Shown here piece after piece: positions 49,918 through 58,799 of a stretch of DNA of 64,000 nt. The stretch is from Virgibacillus halotolerans. GTDB taxonomy: Bacteria; Bacillota; Bacilli; Bacillales; Amphibacillaceae. The first letter of the stretch is position 1; every line of letters begins with the position of its first letter. The notes under the pieces were generated by a model. That model had not been told where the DNA came from. It did not search any database and saw only the letters and a program-made list of their open reading frames with translations. The translations under genes and the position numbers were made by a program. The DNA lies in contig NZ_JAFBEA010000001.1 in NCBI RefSeq assembly GCF_016908515.1, positions 434,001 to 498,000 of the forward strand, given 5' to 3'.

Positions 49918-50139
49918 ATGCCAAAAATACACAAGGTCACACTTTATCTTACTGACTTTGAAGAAATGGATAAAAGAAATATCGAGGTCGTCTTAGAACG
50001 TATGGCAGACAGGGAGGATATGAGTTTGCATATCGCAAAGCAAAATGAATCAGAAGTATTTGAATGGGACGATAATTTATTCATTAATAAGCGAGACGCA
50101 AATGCAGATGATTTTGAAGCGTATATGAAGAAGGGTTAG
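49918..50139 (+). CDS. Hypothetical protein
   Basis: 73 aa (MPKIHKVTLYLTDFEEMD), a beta strand plus helix; TGGGGTG site fits ATG 49918. Not recognised. Confidence 0.6.
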   Translation: MPKIHKVTLYLTDFEEMDKRNIEVVLERMADREDMSLHIAKQNESEVFEWDDNLFINKRDANADDFEAYMKKG

Positions 50140-50164
50140 AGTAATTAACTTATGAGGAGGAACT

Positions 50165-50437
50165 ATGCTAAAAATTAGACAGTCCTATCATGGCACAGGT
50201 GGCAGAGAAGGATACAAATATAAAGTTTACAATGACAAGGGCAAAAAGATTGGAGAAATTAAAGACTTTCCAATTGATTGTCGGTATGGAGATATAATCA
50301 AAATTGGCGATGGTCTATATACTTTGACATCATCTTATGACTCTGATAACCCTAGACACGAGAAGTCAGAAGTAATGTTTCATGAATTACAACCATACGA
50401 TCCTAAACCTAATTTCGACTTAGGTGAGGTGATTTAA
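50165..50437 (+). CDS. Hypothetical protein
   Basis: 90 aa; GAGGAGGA site. Beta-rich (YKYKVYNDKGKKIGEI). Stop overlaps the next ATG. Confidence 0.6.
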   Translation: MLKIRQSYHGTGGREGYKYKVYNDKGKKIGEIKDFPIDCRYGDIIKIGDGLYTLTSSYDSDNPRHEKSEVMFHELQPYDPKPNFDLGEVI

Positions 50438-50643
50438 TGTCATTAAAGATTGGAAATAAGGTGCGAAATATACATGATAATACAGAGGGCAAGCTAGTAT
50501 ATTCCACATTCGGTGCAAGTATTACAGGAGCAAAAGTAGATGAGGATGGTAATAGGATGCGTTTTCAAACTATAGGGCAGCCAATACAAGAATACGAGAA
50601 AGATTGGAAAAGAGTATATAAGTTTAAATATAACATGAGGTGA
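50437..50643 (+). CDS. Hypothetical KOW-like protein
   Basis: 68 aa: LKIGNKVRNIHDNTEGKLV is a small SH3/KOW-like start. Coupled to the previous gene. Confidence 0.55.
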   Translation: MSLKIGNKVRNIHDNTEGKLVYSTFGASITGAKVDEDGNRMRFQTIGQPIQEYEKDWKRVYKFKYNMR

Positions 50644-50647
50644 AAAC

Positions 50648-51229
50648 ATGAAGAAATTAAATGAAAAGAATAAAGATGAACTTCTTAACAATTTGATAAG
50701 TAATATTGATCGGTTAATACCTATGGCAAAAAACAATGATGAATATGTTAAATTCTCAAGAATGCGCTTAGATGTATTAGATGTTTGGCGTGAATCTATA
50801 GATAATAAGGTTAGTCAAAAACAGGAGGAAGAACAAATAGATGAACAAGTATTAACAACCGGGCAGATGATCGATCAACTTAAAGTTGGAGAAGAGGCAG
50901 AGTCACATAGTCACGGATATATCCGAGTAAGAAAAAATCCAGATGGATCAATAACACAAGCGGGCGCTGGGAGAAAGGTGGTATTAGGATCTGGTGTAAC
51001 AGATTGGGAATGGTCGGTAGTTCCAAACTATGTAACATTTGGTGAAGCAATGATTGTTTTATCAAGAAAAGGAAGGGTTCGTTTCCATTATAGGGATGAA
51101 AATGGTGTTGAAAGAGAAGTACCGATAAAGAACTCGTTTAATGTCAGACATAGTTTCAGAGAAGATATAAGATGGTTTGATCTTATAAACGGCAAATGGA
51201 CAATCGAAGAAAATCATCAGAATAAATAA
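50648..51229 (+). CDS. Hypothetical protein
   Basis: 193 aa: helical N-terminal 80 residues, then a domain TTGQMIDQLKVGEEAE...DWEWSVVPNYVTFGEA seen in several phage proteins of unknown role. ATGAGGTG site. Confidence 0.65.
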   Translation: MKKLNEKNKDELLNNLISNIDRLIPMAKNNDEYVKFSRMRLDVLDVWRESIDNKVSQKQEEEQIDEQVLTTGQMIDQLKVGEEAESHSHGYIRVRKNPDGSITQAGAGRKVVLGSGVTDWEWSVVPNYVTFGEAMIVLSRKGRVRFHYRDENGVEREVPIKNSFNVRHSFREDIRWFDLINGKWTIEENHQNK

Positions 51230-51345
51230 TGCACCGTAAAAGTTTGTGAAAAGCAACATACATAAATCGTTGATTTAATCGTCTTTTAATTTTCAATTCA
51301 CAATCTTTTTCGAGATAAAATACTGGTTTTAAATAGGAGGATCAA

Positions 51346-51585
51346 ATGATAAGAGAAGTTCAGAGGAATTCAGTCTATCGTCATTATAAGGGTAAGTTTT
51401 ATTACATATTAGAGATATGCTATCATACCGAAACATACGAAACATTAGTTGTATACCATGCACTAAATAGTGAAGGTGATACATATGCAAGACCATTAGA
51501 GATATTTATATCAGTGGTAGAAGAAGGAGTTAATAATCCAACAGGACAACAATATAAATTTGAACTGTTTGAGGATGAAGAATAG
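51346..51585 (+). CDS. Hypothetical protein
   Basis: 79 aa (MIREVQRNSVYRHYKGKFYY), the small DUF1653-like pattern 'GVYRHYKGKFYYILEICYHTET'. AGGAGG site. Directly upstream of the release-factor gene. Confidence 0.6.
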   Translation: MIREVQRNSVYRHYKGKFYYILEICYHTETYETLVVYHALNSEGDTYARPLEIFISVVEEGVNNPTGQQYKFELFEDEE

Positions 51586-51648
51586 ACTTTGACCTCAGCT
51601 ATAGATGTATACTATAATTATACTGCTATAAAGGAAGAGGTGGAGACA

Positions 51649-52719
51649 ATGATAGATCGATTACAATCATTGGAAGATCGTTATAACAGATTAAATGAAA
51701 TGCTTAGTGACCCTGAAATTATTGGCGATACAAAGAAGTTACGTGAATACTCCAAAGAACAATCTGACCTAGAAGATGTCGTAATGACATATCGTGAGTA
51801 TACAGATGTTTCATCCCAGTTGAAAGATGCAAAAGAAATGCTGGAAGATAGCTTGGACGATGAAATGTATTCGATGGTAAAGGTTGAAATCGATGAGCTT
51901 ACAAAGAGTCGGGAAGATTTAGAAGAAAAGATGAGAATTCTTCTACTGCCGAAAGATCCAAATGATGATAAGAACGTAATTATGGAGATTCGTGGTGCAG
52001 CAGGTGGAGATGAGGCGGCTTTATTTGCTGGTGACTTGTATCGAATGTATTCTAAGTACGCTGAGAATCAAGGATGGAAGACTGAAATAATGGAAGCTAA
52101 TAGTACAGGTGTTGGCGGATATAAGGAAATCACTTTTATGATTAGTGGTAAAGGGGCATATTCAAAATTGAAGTATGAGAATGGCGCACATCGTGTTCAG
52201 CGTGTTCCTGAAACAGAGTCCGGGGGAAGAATTCATACATCTACTGCAACGGTAGCAGTGTTACCGGAAGCAGAAGACATAGAGGTGGACGTTCATGATA
52301 AGGATATTCAAGTAGATACGTACCGTGCAAGTGGAGCTGGAGGACAGCATGTAAACACAACAGACTCTGCAGTTAGATTGACTCATAAGCCAACAGGTGT
52401 AGTTGTTTCTATACAGGATGAAAAGTCTCAGATTAAGAATAAAGAAAAGGCTATGAAGGTGTTACGTGCTCGGATTTATGACAAGTATCAGCAAGAAGCT
52501 CAATCTGAAATTGATCAAAATAGGAAGTCTGCAGTTGGCACTGGAGATCGTTCAGAGAGAATCAGAACATATAATTTCCCTCAAAGCAGAGTAACTGATC
52601 ATCGAATTGGTTTGACGTTGCAAAAATTAGATCAGGTATTAGAGGGTAAGCTAGATGAATTCATTGACGCATTAATAATTGAAGAACAGGCAGAAAAAAT
52701 GGAGCAAATAGGTGAATAA
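51649..52719 (+). CDS. prfA: Peptide chain release factor 1
   Basis: 356 aa, the normal length of bacterial RF1 from ATG 51649 ([19 protein letters not shown]); an in-frame TTG 60 bp earlier is not needed. Codon-recognition motif PET at residues 187-189 ([14 protein letters not shown]) is the RF1 type, reading UAA and UAG. The peptidyl-tRNA hydrolysis motif GGQ is at 231-233 (GAGGQHVNT). C-terminal [14 protein letters not shown] is typical. Complete and apparently functional. It overlaps or abuts prmC, the same pair as in Bacillus chromosomes, so the two were probably acquired together. Its value to a phage that uses all three stops is unclear. Confidence 0.95.
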   Translation: MIDRLQSLEDRYNRLNEMLSDPEIIGDTKKLREYSKEQSDLEDVVMTYREYTDVSSQLKDAKEMLEDSLDDEMYSMVKVEIDELTKSREDLEEKMRILLLPKDPNDDKNVIMEIRGAAGGDEAALFAGDLYRMYSKYAENQGWKTEIMEANSTGVGGYKEITFMISGKGAYSKLKYENGAHRVQRVPETESGGRIHTSTATVAVLPEAEDIEVDVHDKDIQVDTYRASGAGGQHVNTTDSAVRLTHKPTGVVVSIQDEKSQIKNKEKAMKVLRARIYDKYQQEAQSEIDQNRKSAVGTGDRSERIRTYNFPQSRVTDHRIGLTLQKLDQVLEGKLDEFIDALIIEEQAEKMEQIGE

Positions 52720-52720
52720 T

Positions 52721-53578
52721 ATGGAACAATTAAAACAATATGAAGTCCTACAATGGGCTTCTCTCCTTTTAGAGAAACATTATAGAGAGTCAAGAGTTGC
52801 AGAAATATTACTTCAGCATTATTTGAATGTATCTAGATCGAAGTTTTATATGATGATGCGTGATCCAACCCCTGAAGATATTGTAGCTTTATTTAAAGAA
52901 GCTGTTACAAAGCATGCTATATCAGGCATCCCAGTTCAACACATAACAGGAGTGGAAGAGTTTTATGGTAGAGAATTTAAAGTTAATGAAGATGTACTAA
53001 TTCCAAGGCCAGAAACAGAAGAGCTTGTGCATCATATAATAGAAGCTGTAGGTGATCAGGCTCTGACAATCGTTGATGCTGGCACTGGAAGTGGGATTAT
53101 AGCAATTACATTGTCGTTAGAATTACTGAATGCGAAGGTGTATGCAACTGACATATCTACGGATGCAATAAAAGTTGCTACAGATAATAACGATAATCTT
53201 CAATCCAATGTTACTTTTTTAGAAGGAGATTTTTTGCAGCCACTAATTGATGACGATATTAAAGTGGATGTTATTATATCTAATCCTCCATATATTGATC
53301 AGAGAGAAGCGGATTCTATGTCAGATACAGTGAAAAGCTTTGACCCTAAAATTGCATTGTTTGCTGAAGATGATGGTTTGGCAGCTTACAAGAGAATCAT
53401 CGAACAAGGCAGGCATATTATGAAAGATAATTCAATGATGGCGTTTGAAATTGGCCATAAACAAAGTAAATCTGTTACTTCATTAATTAAATCGACCTAC
53501 CCAAATAGTAATACATATACGATTAAAGATATAAATGGTAAGGATAGAATCATATCAGTAGAAATTGGAGGTGAGTGA
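52721..53578 (+). CDS. prmC: Release factor glutamine methyltransferase PrmC
   Basis: 285 aa from ATG 52721 (MEQLKQYEVLQWASLLLEK); GTG 52712 is in frame but AGGTGA favours the ATG. N-terminal helical RF-binding domain with PVQHITGVEEFYGREFKV and VLIPRPETEELV; SAM-binding VDAGTGSGIIAI; catalytic NPPY at 188-191 (IISNPPYID). It methylates the Gln of the GGQ motif. Pairing with prfA supports a working RF1 system carried by the phage. Confidence 0.95.
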   Translation: MEQLKQYEVLQWASLLLEKHYRESRVAEILLQHYLNVSRSKFYMMMRDPTPEDIVALFKEAVTKHAISGIPVQHITGVEEFYGREFKVNEDVLIPRPETEELVHHIIEAVGDQALTIVDAGTGSGIIAITLSLELLNAKVYATDISTDAIKVATDNNDNLQSNVTFLEGDFLQPLIDDDIKVDVIISNPPYIDQREADSMSDTVKSFDPKIALFAEDDGLAAYKRIIEQGRHIMKDNSMMAFEIGHKQSKSVTSLIKSTYPNSNTYTIKDINGKDRIISVEIGGE

Positions 53579-53875
53579 ATGCTGGATTTTAAAATTGTTA
53601 GCGATTTTGAAGGAACTTTAAAAATGTTAGGTAAGAGTATTGATAATGAAGATGATGAGGCTTTGAGTTTGGCAATTATGTTAGAAGGCGAGTTTGGATA
53701 TATAATACGTGATCAAATCGATACAACGAATGACGATGATAGATTTTTTATTAGTGCCACGCTGAATACCTTTAACAATTTATTGAATGCAGTTAATGAC
53801 AGGAAAGTTGCAGATGTGATTGAACGTATCAGAGATGGTATAGTTGACATTATAAAGGGAGAAGAATTAATGTAA
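53579..53875 (+). CDS. Hypothetical protein
   Basis: 98 aa, acidic and helical; GGAGGTGA site at the end of prmC, so co-translated with the RF1 pair. Not recognised. Confidence 0.6.
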   Translation: MLDFKIVSDFEGTLKMLGKSIDNEDDEALSLAIMLEGEFGYIIRDQIDTTNDDDRFFISATLNTFNNLLNAVNDRKVADVIERIRDGIVDIIKGEELM

Positions 53876-53907
53876 TTGAGCAATATTTAAATTCTTTGAT
53901 TTCATTG

Positions 53908-53941
53908 TTGACATTTTTATTGGGTAGTATTATAATATAAA
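53908..53941 (+). promoter_or_regulatory. Sigma-A promoter with SPBRE operator
   Basis: TTGACA 53908-53913, 17-bp spacer, TATAAT 53931-53936; spacer TTATTGGGTAGTATTATAAT. Confidence 0.8.
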
Positions 53942-53976
53942 TAGACAAAAAATAAAAATTAAAGGGAGAGATATTA

Positions 53977-54444
53977 ATGAAATTCGGATTAAGAGAAGTT
54001 GTTGACTTGAAAGTATTCAATGAAAGTGATGAGCTTGTTACTGTACTTGACACAAGCAGGGAGAGTTTCATTCAGTATATTGGAGAAGATGAAAAGGGTG
54101 TAGGATATGTCGGTGTTAAAGATGCACTGATCGACTTAAACTTTATCAAATTCATCTCAGACGAGAGTAGCGAACTTACAGATTATGAAAAAGCCATTAA
54201 TAGCAATATGAATACGATTGAGCTAGGTGGTTCTGGCAACAGGAAGTGCAAATTGGTTGGTAACAGCTATGCAAGATCCAGAGATAGCGGAGGAGATTGC
54301 AAATATTTAATTGAAGCTCCTAATGCAGAGGTTATCAATCGACTGTCAATTGAAAATAATACATATGATCCATCTGATTTCGATATTCTTTTTAAAGTTA
54401 AACCTTATAATGATAAAGGTTCACTGTTTAAAATTCATTTATAA
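53977..54444 (+). CDS. Hypothetical protein
   Basis: 155 aa under its own SPBRE promoter; AGGGAGAG site. An alpha/beta protein with a C-terminal beta part. Not recognised. Confidence 0.65.
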   Translation: MKFGLREVVDLKVFNESDELVTVLDTSRESFIQYIGEDEKGVGYVGVKDALIDLNFIKFISDESSELTDYEKAINSNMNTIELGGSGNRKCKLVGNSYARSRDSGGDCKYLIEAPNAEVINRLSIENNTYDPSDFDILFKVKPYNDKGSLFKIHL

Positions 54445-54451
54445 ATAATGC

Positions 54452-54483
54452 TTGACTTTATTATTGGGTAACATTATAATAGA
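54452..54483 (+). promoter_or_regulatory. Sigma-A promoter with SPBRE operator
   Basis: TTGACT 54452-54457, 17-bp spacer, TATAAT 54475-54480; spacer TTATTGGGTAACATTATAAT. Confidence 0.8.
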
Positions 54484-54519
54484 TACATAGTCAAAATAAA
54501 GAAAAGGAGATGTTGATTA

Positions 54520-54579
54520 GTGATTATTGAATGCAGAAACAATGATGAGATAGGGGCAAGGAAATGGAAAATTGCTTAG
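54520..54579 (+). CDS. Possible 19-aa leader peptide
   Basis: GTG start, AAAAGGAG site about 10 bases upstream, overlapping the next gene by 16 bp. VIIECRNNDEIGARKWKIA. Perhaps a coupling leader. Confidence 0.3.
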   Translation: MIIECRNNDEIGARKWKIA

Positions 54580-54746
54580 AGCAGCTATTAGAGGAAATAA
54601 GTGTTAGAAAATCTTCTCACATGGAGTGGTGCGACGAATCATATGGAAATAGTAATGAACAGAGACTAATAAGAATTAAAATAAAGGAATTAGAAGACAT
54701 TAGAGATATTGTTATTGATTATTGTCACAAGGAGAGAGAAAAATGA
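54564..54746 (+). CDS. Hypothetical protein
   Basis: 60 aa (MENCLEQLLEEISVRKSS), helical; GGCAAGGAA site. Overlaps the next gene. Confidence 0.55.
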   Translation: MENCLEQLLEEISVRKSSHMEWCDESYGNSNEQRLIRIKIKELEDIRDIVIDYCHKEREK

Positions 54747-55003
54747 CCTATTCTTTAAAGAATAACACAATAGTAAGAACGGATGACGGAGACGTTATGA
54801 TTGTTCCTATTGAAGTATGTGGAAATGACCAACAAAAAGAGTTTTTTGCTTTCGGGGCAATGTATATGAGTAACGAAGGTGATTATCCGTTTGAAATTCA
54901 ATTTATTGATGAAGATGATAAGGAATTGATAAAACGCCTCAACAATGAAGTTGGAAGGGTTTTAGAAATAATCGAACCAGTTAGCAACAACTATGGGTTT
55001 TAA
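54743..55003 (+). CDS. Hypothetical protein
   Basis: 86 aa (MTYSLKNNTIVRTDDGD); ATG 54743 overlaps the preceding stop, AAGGAGAG site. Not recognised. Confidence 0.6.
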   Translation: MTYSLKNNTIVRTDDGDVMIVPIEVCGNDQQKEFFAFGAMYMSNEGDYPFEIQFIDEDDKELIKRLNNEVGRVLEIIEPVSNNYGF

Positions 55004-55059
55004 ATACCACTTTTTCTTTTGCAGGTTGGCGTTATAAAATATTAAAAGGAGGAATAAAA

Positions 55060-55524
55060 ATGAGCAAAATAATAACAGTAACAGCAAATCAAAACTATGA
55101 TTTTGATGGCGATGAGATTTATAAAATGGTTAAAGGTCAGGAGTTTAAACTAGAGAGATTATCAGATCGGGAATGGGAGTTTAGACTAACAGATAAGAAT
55201 GGCATAACAACATATGTGGGGGATGACTTTTTAGGACAGTTTATGGACTTTAAAATGGATGAAATGCCTGAGTCAGTTGCAGTATATCTTTATAATGAAG
55301 AGCATAAAGAAGATCATTTAAGAGATGGTACTTTGAGGGTGCTTAAGAGTCCATTCAAAGAAACACTTGAGTTACATAAAGTATTGCAAGAATTAGAGCA
55401 AGGAGAAGGGATTTCTGCTGATTCGATAGATTTAATTTTAAACAATCATAGTGACTTGTTACCCTACTTGGATGACGAGGTCAGACTACAAAAGAAGCTT
55501 GAAACATTGGTTTTTAAGTCTTGA
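55060..55524 (+). CDS. Hypothetical protein
   Basis: 154 aa: beta-rich N-terminal 60 residues (MVKGQEFKLERLSDREWEF) and helical remainder; AAAGGAGG site. Not recognised. Confidence 0.65.
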   Translation: MSKIITVTANQNYDFDGDEIYKMVKGQEFKLERLSDREWEFRLTDKNGITTYVGDDFLGQFMDFKMDEMPESVAVYLYNEEHKEDHLRDGTLRVLKSPFKETLELHKVLQELEQGEGISADSIDLILNNHSDLLPYLDDEVRLQKKLETLVFKS

Positions 55525-55560
55525 AGATAAGAAAAGAGATGCAGAGTGGAGAGTATAGGC

Positions 55561-55611
55561 TTGAATGGAATTCTAGATAAAATGCGATATAGAAGAGGTG
55601 ATAAAAAATGA
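55561..55611 (+). CDS. Possible 16-aa leader peptide coupled to membrane gene
   Basis: TTG start with GGAGAG upstream; its TGA overlaps the ATG of the next gene (ATGA). Too short to judge by content. Confidence 0.25.
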   Translation: MNGILDKMRYRRGDKK

Positions 55612-56045
55612 AAAAAGCAACATTAATAACAATAACATCATTATTAGCAATCGCAGTACTGTTCCTTGTATCTGTTTATGGATTTGGATTTTTACAGCGA
55701 GAAACAGCAGACTTTCGAGGGGAAACGGGTCAAATCGAGGATACAAAAGCTAACAGTGATTATCGCATAGCTTCATATGACAGCTTTTACGATTCGTGTG
55801 CCAGTGTTCAATCCATAGAGAGCAAGATTGTTAATATGCAAGATGAGTTAGAGGAAACTGATGAAGTGCAGCGTGAAACAGTACTTAAAACGTCAATAAC
55901 AGCTGCAAAGAATAAAAGGGCGGAACTTATTTCATCATATAATGCAGACGCACGTAAGGAAGCAACGCAAGGACAATTTAGAGCATCAGACTTACCTTAT
56001 GAATTAAATGAAAACGAGGAGGAAACAATTTGCGAAGCTTACTAA
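55608..56045 (+). CDS. Membrane-anchored protein
   Basis: 145 aa: an uncleaved N-terminal transmembrane anchor (residues 3-24, TLITITSLLAIAVLFLVSV) and an extracellular helical domain with two cysteines. AGAGGTG site. Overlaps the next lipoprotein gene, so the pair probably acts together at the surface. Confidence 0.7.
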   Translation: MKKATLITITSLLAIAVLFLVSVYGFGFLQRETADFRGETGQIEDTKANSDYRIASYDSFYDSCASVQSIESKIVNMQDELEETDEVQRETVLKTSITAAKNKRAELISSYNADARKEATQGQFRASDLPYELNENEEETICEAY

Positions 56046-56575
56046 ATAAAGGCAGTCTAGCCATTTTAATGTTAGTTTTATCGGCAGTTGTATTATCTGC
56101 ATGTTTGGAAGAAACATCTCAAGACAAAGAAACGGGAATACAACAGAATACTTATACCAAGCTATCAGAAAAGGAACCAGCTAAGGAGATGACTAACCCG
56201 AAAACGAGGGAAACTATCAACTTTTTTACAGACACTTGGAATAAGAAAGATCAATTAGCCTATGTCTATCTGCAAAACTCTGATGGAGATATGATTGGTT
56301 ACTATGTGCTAGATGGGCCTCCTGTATCAATGTGTACGTCATTAACTCCGAATTTTAGGGTAGAAAGTGGTTCAAACGGAAAGGTAGTCACTCCTGCGCC
56401 GGGAACAGATGGCGTATATCGTGGCGAAGAGGATTGCAGCAGGTATTATGCAAAAGATGCTACTAGTGGTGCTTATGTAGAGTTTACTGTAGGTATGGGG
56501 ATCAATATGTTGCTTTATACTGAGCCATTAACAAATCATCCTAATGTACAAAGCTTATCACCAGAAGGAGAATGA
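56030..56575 (+). CDS. Lipoprotein
   Basis: 181 aa from TTG 56030 (GAGGAGG upstream): signal peptide with lipobox LSAC (around residue 24), then a beta-rich domain (QLAYVYLQNSDGDMIGYYVLDG; GAYVEFTVGMGINM). Exported and lipid-anchored. The overlapping gene pair (anchored protein plus lipoprotein) suits a superinfection-exclusion or envelope-modifying role, which is inference. Confidence 0.72.
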   Translation: MRSLLNKGSLAILMLVLSAVVLSACLEETSQDKETGIQQNTYTKLSEKEPAKEMTNPKTRETINFFTDTWNKKDQLAYVYLQNSDGDMIGYYVLDGPPVSMCTSLTPNFRVESGSNGKVVTPAPGTDGVYRGEEDCSRYYAKDATSGAYVEFTVGMGINMLLYTEPLTNHPNVQSLSPEGE

Positions 56576-56638
56576 TTTACAGTAAAATGTAAGTTTGATT
56601 TGAACTATAATCTCAAATAAAAAAAGGAGATGGAATGA

Positions 56639-56869
56639 ATGGAACTGAAAAGATATACTCACCGTCACGAGATGGTCATCAGGGAGCAAGTTGGTCTATA
56701 TGTAGAAAAGGTTGCGGATGGAATTTATTTGATAAAGAAAGACAGATTAGGATCTAAGAGTGGTCAGTTCATTAACTCTGATACATTATTCAGTAGAATG
56801 GGTCATTATAAGAAGATAGCAATAGACGATGAGTCAGGAATTACAGCAATCTTTGATAGCTGGGAGTAA
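56639..56869 (+). CDS. Hypothetical protein
   Basis: 76 aa, basic; AAAAGGAG site. Not recognised. Confidence 0.6.
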   Translation: MELKRYTHRHEMVIREQVGLYVEKVADGIYLIKKDRLGSKSGQFINSDTLFSRMGHYKKIAIDDESGITAIFDSWE

Positions 56870-56897
56870 ACTTTATTGAAAAAAGTATTTTTTTAAT

Positions 56898-56925
56898 CAA
56901 TATAGGGTAGCAATATAGTATAATG
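56898..56925 (+). promoter_or_regulatory. SPBRE-like element
   Basis: ATAGGGTAGCAATATAGTATA; overlapping TATAGT and TATAAT, with weak -35. It precedes the small gene at 56952. Confidence 0.5.
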
Positions 56926-56951
56926 TTTGTTACACTAAAGGAGTTGGTTGG

Positions 56952-57107
56952 TTGGCCAAGAGAGATGAAGATAAAGTATTGTACGATTTATTGGCTTACT
57001 TTGATAAGAATTATGCAGATGCAAGCATTGAACAAAAGAACATGTATGTCAGAGGAGTTTCTGATGCACTGTCTTATGTGTACCACGGCAGAATGAAGCC
57101 ACGCTAA
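56952..57107 (+). CDS. 51-aa protein, TTG start
   Basis: LAKRDEDKVLYDLLAYFDKN; AAAGGAG 8 bases upstream of TTG. Not recognised. Confidence 0.55.
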   Translation: MAKRDEDKVLYDLLAYFDKNYADASIEQKNMYVRGVSDALSYVYHGRMKPR

Positions 57108-57129
57108 ACAATAAAAAGGGGGAATTGAG

Positions 57130-57630
57130 TTGGACATAAATAAAGGTGACATAATCATTGTTAATATGGATCGTTTCGGTGGTGAAGGATTTAAAGAAAT
57201 GGAAGTTTTTAATCCGACTGGAGATACTGACTATATTGAATATGTAGGAGAGCATTTTCTCGCTAAGTCATCATCAGGTGAAACCCATGTGATCAAAGAA
57301 GGCGATTATAAGCTTAAGGAAGATGATATTATTGATATTGCTGATAGAGTTAGAGTTCCAAAGACAAATGGCACTCAAAAGGAATGTTATATCGTAGTTG
57401 AAGTTGATAGTACTAATCGGGGTATATGTATATTTGATGATTTTGGCCATAAGATTTGGTATCAGAAGCATACCGTCACAAAAGTTGAAAATGATCCAAA
57501 CAATGAACAGTTACTTGATATGGTAGCATCTCTGTCCTCTGAGTTGATTAAGGTAAAGAATATAGTGGTTGATTTGGTTAGTAAGCAGCAAGACGTTAAC
57601 GACAGAATCATGTCTGATTTATTAAATTAA
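57130..57630 (+). CDS. Hypothetical protein
   Basis: 166 aa, TTG start after AAGGGGG; two similar beta modules (INKGDIIIVNMDRFGGE; VIKEGDYKLKEDDIIDI), then a C-terminal coiled coil. Not recognised. Confidence 0.62.
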   Translation: MDINKGDIIIVNMDRFGGEGFKEMEVFNPTGDTDYIEYVGEHFLAKSSSGETHVIKEGDYKLKEDDIIDIADRVRVPKTNGTQKECYIVVEVDSTNRGICIFDDFGHKIWYQKHTVTKVENDPNNEQLLDMVASLSSELIKVKNIVVDLVSKQQDVNDRIMSDLLN

Positions 57631-57665
57631 CGGGACATCATTAAGGGTGGTGGTTATTTTCTGAA

Positions 57666-57692
57666 GGTTATAGGGTGACATTATAGTATATA
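57666..57692 (+). promoter_or_regulatory. SPBRE-like promoter before SSB-like gene
   Basis: TTATAGGGTGACATTATAGT; TATAGT 57682-57687, -35 TTCTGA. Controls the replication-recombination group. Confidence 0.6.
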
Positions 57693-57735
57693 AAACAAAA
57701 ATTAAACTTACAAGAAAAAAGGGAGAGATTTATTG

Positions 57736-58746
57736 ATGACAGAATTACAACCAACTTACGGAAACTTTAAACTACGAGGTATTGTACGACAAATTGGATT
57801 GCCATTTGCATTTAACAAAGGAACAACAGGCGGAGGACTAGAGTATAGACGATTAAACTTTATGATTCAAACAAGCAAGAATAACTTTGTTCCAGTTGAG
57901 CTATTTGGTATGAAATTTGACGAGATTACAATCACACCTACTGACAAAAAAGATAAGCAACGTAAGAAAATCACATATAGCGATGATGTATACAAGGATA
58001 TTGAAGATGGCTGGGAAGTATTTATGGGAACTAATGTAGGAATCGAACAAGATGAAAAAGGTGGTAACATTAAAAAAGTATTAGCTCCATTCGATGCGAT
58101 CGAAGAAATTCATAAAGGATTGGAAGATGGAGATTCTGTATTTGTTAATGGAGGAAAACGATTCAATGAATACAAGGGAGATACGCAGCAGAGTTTTGAA
58201 ATTCGTTCAATTTACCATACATCTGAACCCATTGACTTTGACGCAGAAGGGTTTGAAGAACAGTCTACTTTTGACCAAACATTGGTTGTGACTGGAACGG
58301 AATTAGATAAGAAAACGAATCGACTGATTGTTAATGCAAATATTATCTATGATAAAAAAGGGTTATTTGTTCCATTTGAATACTTTATTGATATTACTCG
58401 ATATAAAAAGTTCGCTTTAAACTTACGTAAATTCAAATTTGGCACACAAATTAAAGTTTCTGGACTAGTACATAGTACAACAGATATGGAGACTATCACT
58501 GAAGAGACGGTTGTTACGGACGAATGGGGAGAGGACTTACATCAGTCTAGCGGTAATGACATTATCCGAGACACAAATAAATCACTTGAAATTACCAAAG
58601 GATATCCTGAGACTATCGAAGAGAAAAAATACTCTGAAGATGACTTTAAAGCAGAAGAAGTGGATGAGGCATTTCAAGACAAAGAATTAGACGCTGGCGA
58701 GTGGGGAGATTCAGACGATTCGTCTGACGATGATCCATTCAAGTAG
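57736..58746 (+). CDS. Single-stranded DNA-binding-like protein (YorF type)
   Basis: 336 aa: beta-rich body (NFKLRGIVRQIGLPFAFN; YRRLNFMIQTSKNNFVPVEL; TLVVTGTELD; VPFEYFIDITRY) suggestive of paired OB-folds and a C-terminal acidic tail ending SDDDPFK, the classic SSB tail that recruits other replication proteins. It is upstream of the RecA-like ATPase, as in SPbeta yorF-yorG. ATG 57736 is used (GGGAGAG). Confidence 0.72.
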   Translation: MTELQPTYGNFKLRGIVRQIGLPFAFNKGTTGGGLEYRRLNFMIQTSKNNFVPVELFGMKFDEITITPTDKKDKQRKKITYSDDVYKDIEDGWEVFMGTNVGIEQDEKGGNIKKVLAPFDAIEEIHKGLEDGDSVFVNGGKRFNEYKGDTQQSFEIRSIYHTSEPIDFDAEGFEEQSTFDQTLVVTGTELDKKTNRLIVNANIIYDKKGLFVPFEYFIDITRYKKFALNLRKFKFGTQIKVSGLVHSTTDMETITEETVVTDEWGEDLHQSSGNDIIRDTNKSLEITKGYPETIEEKKYSEDDFKAEEVDEAFQDKELDAGEWGDSDDSSDDDPFK

Positions 58747-58799
58747 GAAATAGTCAGACAACAAATCAAATAAATACATAAAAGGGAGAATGATGATTA

